The notes under the pieces are model-generated. The model was not told the DNA's origin and did no database searches. It saw only the letters and a list, made by a program, of their open reading frames with translations. Source: an uncultured Lachnospiraceae bacterium (lineage in GTDB: Bacteria; Bacillota; Clostridia; Lachnospirales; Lachnospiraceae). From it: DNA of 48,500 bases. The stretch covers positions 1-48,500 of the forward strand of contig CANPYY010000018.1 in the NCBI GenBank assembly GCA_947588675.1. The letters run 5' to 3'. The stretch's first letter is position 1. Each line of letters begins with the position of its first letter. The translations under genes were made by a program, and so were the position numbers. Shown in pieces: positions 1-7,502 of this stretch.

Positions 1-98
1 AAAAAAAAAAGACCTATTTCATCGCTAGTCTAGAATAACACAACACTTACAATCCGTCAACTTGTTTTTTAAAAAAATTTATTTACCGCAAACAAAAT

Positions 99-135
99 GC
101 AGTCCGTATGCACTAACATAATACATACGGGCTGC
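99..135 (-). terminator. Probable intrinsic terminator after the SpoIIQ-like gene
   Basis: A 12-position stem pairs 99-110 with 124-135. On the minus strand it has one A-C mismatch. It is followed on that strand by ATTTTGTTTG. It lies about 75 bases after the stop of the gene ending at 211. The rest of 1-98 holds poly-A and AT-rich sequence in which I see no gene. Confidence 0.5.
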
Positions 136-210
136 TATATAAAGCAGTATACACATGCCTACCGCCACGGGTCCTTTGTAAATAATATATTCATCTTCAT
201 CGTTTTTGTG

Positions 211-999
211 CTACCTTAAAAATATCAGCGGATCTACAGTTTCATCTCCGCTAAGCATCTGCATATACAGATTACTTCCTTCTTCAACATAATATTTAGT
301 AGGAGCTGCCAGAGAGGCTATCAGTTCTCCTTCTTTAAGTACACTGCCTTTTTCCACCTGTATACCCTCAAGCTGGCCGTATATTATTTTATAGCCATCT
401 CCTATCGAAGTTTCGACATACTTTCCTATTTCCTCATTCTCGCTTACTTTTGTTACCACGGCATCGGCAGCGCTGCAAACATTCGCGCCTTCTTTTGCCG
501 ATATTACCAATGCAGGATTAACACGGTACTGTCCAAGCGTTTTAAAATATACCGGTGAATCAACCGAATATTTCATAATAACTTCACCCGTTACCGGCCA
601 CATTATTCCCTTTTCCTGGTCAAAACTTAAATTACTTATATTCTTTCCCGAACCCATAACGGTTACGCCATTATCTTTTTTCTTTTTATTATTCTTATTA
701 TTTTTGTTCTTTTTTACTTCATTTCCGTTTTTCCCGCTGTCTTCACCTGAATTATCCGCTTTCGCCTCAGGTTCTTTTGTAGGTATCTGCGGTTCTTTTG
801 TTGCAACATCCGGTACGAAAAATTCTTTATCTGCAATTTCCGCAGACTGGTCAAGATTTTGCGTAATATCGTTAGCATCATCCGTACTGCTCAATGTATT
901 AAGAAATAATGCCGCTACTGCTACTATACATATTGCTCCTGCCATAAGGGATATATAAAACCCTTTGGTGCGGAAATAATCTTTTATCCTCTTTTTCAT
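211..999 (-). CDS. SpoIIQ-like membrane protein with degenerate LytM/M23 domain
   Basis: 262 residues. A short basic N-terminus (MKKRIKDYF) is followed by one membrane helix at about residues 15-35. Next come an acidic, Pro/Glu-rich stretch and a lysine/asparagine-rich linker, then a C-terminal LytM-type domain from about residue 130. The fold signature is readable (DGYKIIYGQLEGI, then VDPLIFL at the end). The metal-binding histidines of active M23 endopeptidases are not there: YGQL replaces YAHL and NLYMQM replaces HLHFEV. This is the architecture of SpoIIQ, the forespore half of the SpoIIQ-SpoIIIAH channel, which is also non-catalytic in Bacillus. The ATG at 999 is chosen over the in-frame TTG at 1005 because a GAGGTGAT ribosome site is correctly spaced only for the ATG. 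Unlike in many Clostridia it is not next to spoIIID. It could instead be another non-catalytic wall-associated LytM protein. Confidence 0.6.
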   Translation of the reverse strand: MKKRIKDYFRTKGFYISLMAGAICIVAVAALFLNTLSSTDDANDITQNLDQSAEIADKEFFVPDVATKEPQIPTKEPEAKADNSGEDSGKNGNEVKKNKNNKNNKKKKDNGVTVMGSGKNISNLSFDQEKGIMWPVTGEVIMKYSVDSPVYFKTLGQYRVNPALVISAKEGANVCSAADAVVTKVSENEEIGKYVETSIGDGYKIIYGQLEGIQVEKGSVLKEGELIASLAAPTKYYVEEGSNLYMQMLSGDETVDPLIFLR

Positions 1000-1003
1000 A
1001 ATC

Positions 1004-1044
1004 AATCACCTCTGTAACTAGCTTTACCAGATACAGAGGTGATT
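1004..1044 (-). promoter_or_regulatory. Inverted repeat enclosing the ribosome-binding site of the SpoIIQ-like gene
   Basis: A perfect 13-bp inverted repeat pairs 1004-1016 with 1032-1044 across a 15-base loop. On the minus strand the downstream arm, TACAGAGGTGATT, contains the whole ribosome-binding site of the gene starting at 999. No T-run follows, so it does not look like a normal terminator for the upstream GH115 gene. Confidence 0.6.
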
Positions 1045-1076
1045 ATTCAGTCTTTATTAAATTATCGACCTATAAA

Positions 1077-4000
1077 TTAGTTTCCAATATTTGAATACAT
1101 TGTATTCTTGTCTGCAATCCTTGCATCAGTATTTACAGTCTTTCCAACATAATAACTTTCTGCAGGCGAGCTGAAAACTTTTGCAAGCGAGCCTTCATGT
1201 ACAACCATTCTTATAAGTGCCATATTAGGATCACACTGATAATATCTTATTGTATGCGTACCTTCTGAAAGCGTTATATTTGACACTTCCGAAGACCTTC
1301 CGCTGTTTATTATATCTCCTGCCCATGATCCTGAATATTCACCGGCAACGTAATCATCTTTTATTGAATTGGTAATAACTACGTCTCCTCCGTCTACCGA
1401 TATTCCATAACGGAGTCTTCTGTTTTCTTTACCATATTCTACGTTACTTGTAGGATTGAACTGGCACTGTATACTGTATGTTCCTGCCTGCGGAACATAT
1501 ACCTTGTATTCAACATACGGTGCATTAAGTCCTGTAAGTTCATTTTCATCATAATAGGTAATTACATTGCTTTCCATCTTAACAGAACCCATATATTTTC
1601 CATTGTCAGGTAAATATATCATATCGGTATCCGTAAGTTCTCCTGTATTGGCATAACCTGAACCGCCTTTAATTTCCGTATAGTTACCAACATTTATGGC
1701 TGCGTATCCATTTGCCATTACATAAGTTTTTTCGGCAAGTCCGGATACATCTACAACCTGCGCTGATACATCAACCGTTACGGAACTTCCTCCGGCGCTT
1801 ATAGTTACTGTTCCCTGTACGTCAGAAGTAACTTTGCTCCAATCAACGCTTACTTCTATATTATCCAGAGTAGTTACAGTTCCCGAGTTCTTGGAAAGTT
1901 TAATCCAGTCTGCGCTTGCAGATGCCGTATAATCATAAGAATCGGTTCCCGTATTAGCAAGTTCTATTGTATATGCTTCTTTATTAATATTGGTAAATGC
2001 CGGAAGCGATGCGCTGCCTGACGTGTATACGTCATTCATTGAACCTGTAATATTTTCCACAAGTACATTAAGCTGTGCTCCTGACTGTGCATTTACACTG
2101 GCAAGTGACGGAATCTGTCCGCTGTCCATCTCCCAATGGCCCTTTGTAGTTCCAACTCCGATACGCGACTGCTGTCCGCCTGACTGCATTCCTTTCCATT
2201 TGTCCTTAACGCCCGGAACATCATTATTAATCGTATTATCAAGTTCTTTATCCAGAGCCAGCGCTTCTTCACAACGCTGCTTATAAGTATTGGCTGCCGT
2301 AAGATTCTTGTTAGCATACTTATGGTTAAGGGCTGCATATATCTCAATCTTAACTATATTAGGAACTGCCATTGCCGGATAATATACAAGTTCATAATAA
2401 GCTGCCTGCAGGTTTTCCGGTATTTCTGCTTTAAGAGCCTCCGCCCTCTGCATTATGCTGTTACACCTGATAAGTATATCCTGAGCCTCGCTGTAGTTAT
2501 TCACACTGAACATTCTGTCAGCGCTGTCAGTATTTTCATATCTAAGATGTTCAACTCTTATAAGTGAATCAAGGTCAAGGTAGTCCGTTATAAGCTGTGA
2601 AGCCTCTGCAAGCTGTTCATCGCTAAGTCCCGAACCTGCATAACCTGCAAACTGCTGAGCTATCCACTTGGCATTATATTCATCTATTCTCTCATTACCG
2701 CCTTTGCCCCACTTCTCATAGTCGTAGCCAAGGTCGATGAAATATGATATGTCAAGTTCCATATATTTAAGGTCGCCCACGTTTACAATCCAGGCATCAT
2801 CAATTCCGTAATCATATGCAAGAGTCATCTGATCCCATATACGTGAAATCGGCGTTGTCTGAATCCATGAATATGATGTCGGTCCGCCATTGTAATCAAA
2901 ATGATAATACATTCCGAGTCCGCCAACTTTACCCTGCTGTTCAAGCGTCGGAAGCGTACGCAGATATGAGAAGTTATCGTCTGCAAACATTGCTATAGTA
3001 TCTTTCATGCACTCCTGGTCATACAGCGCGCCCTCATTCCATGCACGTTCAACTTCCTTATATATTACAAGCTGCGTAGGATTGGTATCTCCCTTTTCTG
3101 CAAGTATGTTTTTCTGCTGTGTAATTATATAATTAAGAAGCTCTGCATATTTAGGAGGGTTATCTGCTGCAGGAAGCGAAGAATCCGCCTCGCCACGCAT
3201 ACCTACTGTACATATGTTATCAAAGTCCTTGTTTCTCTCTACACCGTCTGCCCAGAAATTCTCTATTGCAGTATTAATTTTTTCGTCATATCCGTTTTCT
3301 CCCGGAATATTATATTTATTCCATGCCGATGCAGAACTTTCATTAAGGCTTCCTTTATAATTGTTATACTCCTGATTCCACTCGTTACCGGCGCGGTAAA
3401 GCGGTTCATGGTGTGACGTTCCCATAACAATTCCGTACTTGTCTGCAAGTTTTGCATTGGCAAGCGTATCGTCACTCTTACCTCCGTCTGTTCCGTCTTT
3501 ACTAAATTCATTGCCCCACATTGCAGGCCACAGATAATCTCCTTTAAGACGGAGTATAAGTTCAAATACATGCTTATAAAATTCATGGTTGTATCCTGAA
3601 TATTTATTATTAACCCAGCCTGTAAGCGACGGCGCCTCATCATTAAGGAATATTCCACGGTATTTAACTGACGGCTCTTTTGACGTAACGTTTATATCCG
3701 CTCCACTAAGGTCTATCCTCTGCTGTACTTCAGGAGTAACGTCTGCCCACCATACCCATGGAGAAACTCCCATGAGTTCTGATATCTTAAATATTCCATA
3801 AATTGTACCACGTTTGTCGCTTCCTGCGATTACAAGAGCTTCATCAACTCCTTCAACAGGATTCTTTACAACCTTTAATTTGTAGCACTCCCATTTTCCT
3901 TCAATATCAGATACATCAAGCTTACCTTCGGATACAAGCTGATTAATAAGGTCGCATCCGTCGGCTCCTACTGTACCTGCGATAATAGCTTTTCCTTTTA

Positions 4001-4688
4001 AACTGTTCTTATCCGTTACAACCTGAAGTCCGTCGCTGCTTTCGTTTGCAACTCCTTCATCATCAACGCCTATTCCGCATACTCTTGCGATATCAGCTTT
4101 GAATGCTTCTGCAATAATGCTAAGTCCGTCATATTCGGAATCCTTTGCATCAATATACATCATCGCATTTGCTTTCTGGTTATCTACAATAGTAAACGGT
4201 TCCGGTGTCTGGGTAGGCACGATGTCAGGGTCTTTTTTACCCGGGTCTACATAATTTGTCGGCTGCGGCGGCTGAGCAGACGAATTATTGGTCTGATTAT
4301 TTGTCTGGTTATTATCGCCTGCATTATCCTTTTTCTTAACCGTTACCGTGCATTTAAGCTTACGGCTTTTTTTGCCAACCTTGTATGTAGCTGTCACTTT
4401 TGCTTTACCTGCTTTCAATCCTTTTACTTTAGCATATGCTTTTTTGCCATTTTTCTTTTTAGCAATTTTTACAACTTTAGGCTTATTCGTTTTCCACGTT
4501 ACCTTTGCCTTTTTTGCAGAATTTTTAAGCTTGATTGTAACGGTTTTTCCCACATTTACCGAATACTTTTTCTTTGCAAGCTTAACTTTCTTAGCTGCCT
4601 GTGCATCTGTCTGCGGCGTATATGCCAGTGTTCCCGCCACCATACTTACTGCACATACTATTGCAAGTGTCTTTTTTAAAAGTTTCAT
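1077..4688 (-). CDS. Secreted GH115 xylan alpha-glucuronidase with N-terminal Ig-like module
   Basis: 1203 residues, longer than typical GH115 enzymes because of added modules. Residues 1-32 form a signal peptide ending near DAQAA. Residues about 33-120 are a very lysine-rich Big_2-like domain, followed by an Asn/Gln/Pro linker. The GH115 region follows, with recognisable stretches PSVKYRGIFLNDEAPSL, LKGDYLWPAMWGNEF and GIVMGTSHHEPL, and further on RGEADSSLP. A BACON/Ig-like segment lies at about 960-1030 and a C-terminal carbohydrate-binding-like domain closes the protein. GH115 enzymes remove (4-O-methyl)glucuronic acid from xylan, including internal substitutions. It lies 30 bases downstream of the SGNH esterase gene with a good AAGGAGG site, so the two probably form an operon. 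Substrate is inferred from family only. I see no sortase motif; attachment, if any, would be through the basic module. Confidence 0.88.
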   Translation of the reverse strand: MKLLKKTLAIVCAVSMVAGTLAYTPQTDAQAAKKVKLAKKKYSVNVGKTVTIKLKNSAKKAKVTWKTNKPKVVKIAKKKNGKKAYAKVKGLKAGKAKVTATYKVGKKSRKLKCTVTVKKKDNAGDNNQTNNQTNNSSAQPPQPTNYVDPGKKDPDIVPTQTPEPFTIVDNQKANAMMYIDAKDSEYDGLSIIAEAFKADIARVCGIGVDDEGVANESSDGLQVVTDKNSLKGKAIIAGTVGADGCDLINQLVSEGKLDVSDIEGKWECYKLKVVKNPVEGVDEALVIAGSDKRGTIYGIFKISELMGVSPWVWWADVTPEVQQRIDLSGADINVTSKEPSVKYRGIFLNDEAPSLTGWVNNKYSGYNHEFYKHVFELILRLKGDYLWPAMWGNEFSKDGTDGGKSDDTLANAKLADKYGIVMGTSHHEPLYRAGNEWNQEYNNYKGSLNESSASAWNKYNIPGENGYDEKINTAIENFWADGVERNKDFDNICTVGMRGEADSSLPAADNPPKYAELLNYIITQQKNILAEKGDTNPTQLVIYKEVERAWNEGALYDQECMKDTIAMFADDNFSYLRTLPTLEQQGKVGGLGMYYHFDYNGGPTSYSWIQTTPISRIWDQMTLAYDYGIDDAWIVNVGDLKYMELDISYFIDLGYDYEKWGKGGNERIDEYNAKWIAQQFAGYAGSGLSDEQLAEASQLITDYLDLDSLIRVEHLRYENTDSADRMFSVNNYSEAQDILIRCNSIMQRAEALKAEIPENLQAAYYELVYYPAMAVPNIVKIEIYAALNHKYANKNLTAANTYKQRCEEALALDKELDNTINNDVPGVKDKWKGMQSGGQQSRIGVGTTKGHWEMDSGQIPSLASVNAQSGAQLNVLVENITGSMNDVYTSGSASLPAFTNINKEAYTIELANTGTDSYDYTASASADWIKLSKNSGTVTTLDNIEVSVDWSKVTSDVQGTVTISAGGSSVTVDVSAQVVDVSGLAEKTYVMANGYAAINVGNYTEIKGGSGYANTGELTDTDMIYLPDNGKYMGSVKMESNVITYYDENELTGLNAPYVEYKVYVPQAGTYSIQCQFNPTSNVEYGKENRRLRYGISVDGGDVVITNSIKDDYVAGEYSGSWAGDIINSGRSSEVSNITLSEGTHTIRYYQCDPNMALIRMVVHEGSLAKVFSSPAESYYVGKTVNTDARIADKNTMYSNIGN

Positions 4689-4718
4689 GTTGTCCCTCCT
4701 TAAAATATTAAATATTTA

Positions 4719-6368
4719 TTATTCAAACAATGATAAATCAATTGCATCTGCCATTGCCTCATATCCGTCATAAGGATGAAGTCCATCATCATGCGTATAC
4801 TCCTTGAGTACATTCTTTGGATTATCCGGGTCTGCAACTGCTTTGTCAAAATCTATGATTCCATCCATTTCAGATTCTTCAGAGCGCATCCAGTCGTTAA
4901 TCATTGTCCTTACCTGTTCTGAAGCATCGCTGTAGTAATTGCTCGTTCCAAATGGAAGGATAGGCGCTCCGTACACCTTGATTCCATTATCATGGCAAAG
5001 CTTAACCATCTTCTGATACTCAGGAAGAAGCTGGTCATACTTGCTTGTATCCTGAAGTTTATCAAGGTCGTTTACGCCAAACAGAATAATGCAGTAACCT
5101 ACGCCGTCATGCTCAAGAAGGTCTCTTGCAAATCTGTCCTTTCCTGCATCTGTAGGATATGAACCCATCATAGAGTTAGAACCTATTCCTTCATTGATTA
5201 CCGATACATTCTTTGTCTTTTCATTTGCCTGAAGCCTCTTTGCAAAATAGTCTCCCCATCTCGTGTAGCTGTCAGGTTTCTTTCCAAGGTAGCTTGCATC
5301 TGTTCCGTATCCGTCTGTAATGGAATCTCCGAAACATACTACCGCCTTGCTTCCGGCCGGCTGCATGAGCGATACGTCGGCAAGGAAGAACCAGCTTGTT
5401 GTAGTTTCATAATCCGTAAATGTTTCTTCCGATACCTGATTTCCTGATACCTGATAAGTAGTTGCCCTTGCTCCCCTGTGGCCTGTTATATTGTTTAAAG
5501 GAGTATCTCCAAAGTATATTGATACCGCAACATTCTCAAGCGCATTGACATTGAAGTCAAATTCATCTGACATTATAACTTCTCCCGGTGGAATTATAAC
5601 GTCTTCATATCCGTCAAACGTTACCTCTTTATCTGTTGAAGTATCAATTGTAGATTTATCAGCCTCTACCTGTTTGGCAACATGAAGCGACCTAATCTGC
5701 ACGTCGCTTTTACCATACTGGTTTGAAAGCCTGAGTCTCATTTTACTGCCTGAAGTAGTGACCCTTATTATCTGTCTTACCGTAGTGTCGTTTAACTCCA
5801 TTTTAGGCATTGCATCCGCCGTTATATCGCATTTTTCCTCTGCTGTTCCCCAGGTAGACACCCATGCCATTTCTGCAGGTTCCGTAGCTTTCGGTTCATC
5901 TGTCGCTTTCGGTTCATCCGTAGCCTTAGGCGCATCTGTCGCTTTTGGTGCGTCTGTTGCATTTGGCTGTGTCGGAGCAGGACTTGCTTCCGTATTAGTA
6001 TTATCAGTTACATTTTCCTTTTCTTTAACGACCAGCTTGCAGGAAAGGGTTTTTTTGCTTTTTCCCAACACATATTTGGCTGTTATTGTCGTCTTGCCCA
6101 CTTTAATTGCCTTAATCTTTGCAGACTTTTTCGTCTTTTTTGCTATTTTGGCAATCTTCTTAGACTTGGATTTCCATGTTACTTTTGCTTTTTTGGAAAC
6201 ATTTTTTAACTTGAGATTCACTGTGCCGCCTACATATGCCGTAGCATTCTTTTTGTTTAATTTAGGCTGTTTGGCGGCTGTAATACTTCCGGGAGCCATG
6301 CAAGTAATTATCATGGCCAAACTCAGTATGTACACCCCAAGTTTCTTAATTTTTCCGATATGTTTCAT
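4719..6368 (-). CDS. Secreted SGNH/GDSL esterase with N-terminal Ig-like module
   Basis: 549 residues. A signal peptide of about 31 residues is followed by a lysine-rich Ig-like domain closely resembling that of the adjacent GH115 enzyme (KKAKVTWKSKSKKIAKI here, KKAKVTWKTNKPKVVKI there). A linker then repeats the unit KATDAP/KATDEP. The esterase part starts with WVSTWGTAEE and a beta-rich domain, then shows the SGNH blocks in order: FGDSITDGYG (serine near residue 347), GIGSNSMMG, FGVNDLD and the Asp-His pair in DDGLHPYDGY. SGNH enzymes of this layout deacylate polysaccharides. Next to GH115, acetylated glucuronoxylan is the likely target, but that is inference. It is the first gene of the transcript and is controlled by the promoter and palindrome at 6407-6453. 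Confidence 0.85.
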   Translation of the reverse strand: MKHIGKIKKLGVYILSLAMIITCMAPGSITAAKQPKLNKKNATAYVGGTVNLKLKNVSKKAKVTWKSKSKKIAKIAKKTKKSAKIKAIKVGKTTITAKYVLGKSKKTLSCKLVVKEKENVTDNTNTEASPAPTQPNATDAPKATDAPKATDEPKATDEPKATEPAEMAWVSTWGTAEEKCDITADAMPKMELNDTTVRQIIRVTTSGSKMRLRLSNQYGKSDVQIRSLHVAKQVEADKSTIDTSTDKEVTFDGYEDVIIPPGEVIMSDEFDFNVNALENVAVSIYFGDTPLNNITGHRGARATTYQVSGNQVSEETFTDYETTTSWFFLADVSLMQPAGSKAVVCFGDSITDGYGTDASYLGKKPDSYTRWGDYFAKRLQANEKTKNVSVINEGIGSNSMMGSYPTDAGKDRFARDLLEHDGVGYCIILFGVNDLDKLQDTSKYDQLLPEYQKMVKLCHDNGIKVYGAPILPFGTSNYYSDASEQVRTMINDWMRSEESEMDGIIDFDKAVADPDNPKNVLKEYTHDDGLHPYDGYEAMADAIDLSLFE

Positions 6369-6406
6369 ATCATTTCCCCCTTAATCACTTTGGTTATTTA
6401 TTTTAA

Positions 6407-6434
6407 ATGATAAAATACATATGTATTTTATCAT
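6407..6434. promoter_or_regulatory. 28-bp perfect palindrome, probable operator
   Basis: The left half ATGATAAAATACAT at 6407-6420 is exactly mirrored at 6421-6434. It sits in the gap between the esterase-GH115 operon and the divergent AraC gene. It covers the -10 element of the minus-strand promoter and the probable start of transcription. Confidence 0.6.
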
Positions 6435-6453
6435 ATATATTCTTTTTTAACAA
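6425..6453 (-). promoter_or_regulatory. Sigma-A promoter for the esterase-GH115 operon
   Basis: On the minus strand TTGTTA (6448-6453) is separated by 17 bases from TAAAAT (6425-6430). A TG one base upstream of the -10 makes it an extended -10 promoter. The hexamer TAAAAT lies inside the 28-bp palindrome. Confidence 0.6.
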
Positions 6454-6488
6454 TCAATCAAGCATAATTGCAACATTTTCTTGATTAT

Positions 6489-6517
6489 TTGCAATGTATG
6501 CGTTAAAATATTATTAT
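6489..6517 (+). promoter_or_regulatory. Sigma-A promoter for the AraC-family gene
   Basis: TTGCAA (6489-6494), a 17-base spacer and TATTAT (6512-6517) lie about 50 bases before the start codon at 6568. A second TTGCAA lies exactly 21 bases upstream at 6468-6473. Confidence 0.55.
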
Positions 6518-6567
6518 AAAATTGCTAATAGAAAATATATTTATACTGTTATGTCGGAGGTGACAAC

Positions 6568-7440
6568 ATGAGGTATATATATTCCGAAAAGGATAATCCT
6601 ATGGCAACCGATTATTATTATGAAACTTCTTATCTCAGCAGGGATTATATCCCTTTCGTTCCGATGCACACACATAACTTTTACGAAATATATATTTCGC
6701 TTAACGCTACGATAAAACTTGCAATTGAAAATACGATTTACGACGTACAGAAGGGGGATATACTTATTATACCTCCCTATACCATACATCAGCTTATCAT
6801 GTCCGAACCCGACTATCTTCCGTATGTGCGTCTGGTTTTGTATGTGACTGAAGAATGTCTTAGAACTTTTCAGTTTAATGAATACGGTCTTTTGGATTCT
6901 CTCAGGCTTGCGCAGAAAAACAAAAAATATCATCTCAGAATAGATGATGATTACGAATTTAATTCGATATGTTCCTGTATGTACAGGCTTAACAACAATA
7001 AAAACAATTCCGAAGCCTGTACAGAACTTTTAAACCGTTCATATATACTGCAGTGCATGTCGCTCATATGCCGCAATATACAAAAGGACCTTATTCCTCA
7101 CGATATTATACACGTAAATCCCTTAGTCGAACGTATTTTATCATATATTAACAACAACTATACCGAGGATATTTCCCTGGATTCCTTAAAGGAGCATTTT
7201 TATATCAACAAATCTACTCTTACAAAAGAATTTAAAAACCAGACTTCGCAGACAATACACAGCTATCTGATAATGAAAAGAATCAGCGTAGCCAAACAGG
7301 AGATGGCAAACGGCCTTCCGCCGTCGCAGGTATATCTCATTACCGGATTCAAGGAATACTCTACCTTCTACAGAACATTCCAGAAATTAGAAGGAATATC
7401 TCCCAAAGAATTTTATCAGCATTGCCACAGGAATGAATAA
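6568..7440 (+). CDS. AraC-family transcriptional regulator
   Basis: 290 residues, the usual length for a one-component AraC regulator. Residues about 15-100 form a cupin-like sensing domain (FVPMHTHNFYEIYIS, then GDILIIPPYTIHQL), typical of sugar-sensing members. Residues about 190-288 carry two helix-turn-helix motifs. The second includes SQVYLITGFKEYSTFYRTFQK and the family end GISPKEFYQ. The start is fixed by a GGAGGTGA site eight bases upstream. Being divergent from the esterase-GH115 operon, it is the natural candidate to control those genes in response to a xylan-derived sugar. The ligand cannot be read from the sequence. Confidence 0.88.
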   Translation: MRYIYSEKDNPMATDYYYETSYLSRDYIPFVPMHTHNFYEIYISLNATIKLAIENTIYDVQKGDILIIPPYTIHQLIMSEPDYLPYVRLVLYVTEECLRTFQFNEYGLLDSLRLAQKNKKYHLRIDDDYEFNSICSCMYRLNNNKNNSEACTELLNRSYILQCMSLICRNIQKDLIPHDIIHVNPLVERILSYINNNYTEDISLDSLKEHFYINKSTLTKEFKNQTSQTIHSYLIMKRISVAKQEMANGLPPSQVYLITGFKEYSTFYRTFQKLEGISPKEFYQHCHRNE

Positions 7441-7449
7441 AAAAAATTA

Positions 7450-7483
7450 TTGCAGGACGCCGGTTATAACCGATATCCTGCAA
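7450..7483 (-). terminator. Intrinsic terminator of the glycogen phosphorylase gene
   Basis: TTGCAGGA (7450-7457) pairs with TCCTGCAA (7476-7483) around an inner palindrome CGGTTATAACCG. On the minus strand it is followed by TAATTTTTTTT. It lies between two convergent genes and may also stop plus-strand transcription weakly. Confidence 0.8.
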
Positions 7484-7502
7484 TATATTATCTGCAGATA
7501 TA

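Noticed and set aside
5879-5960. 18-base periodic repeats, briefly considered as a repeat array
   Set aside because: They encode the KATDAP/KATDEP linker of the SGNH esterase in frame. There are no spacers, so it is not a CRISPR array.
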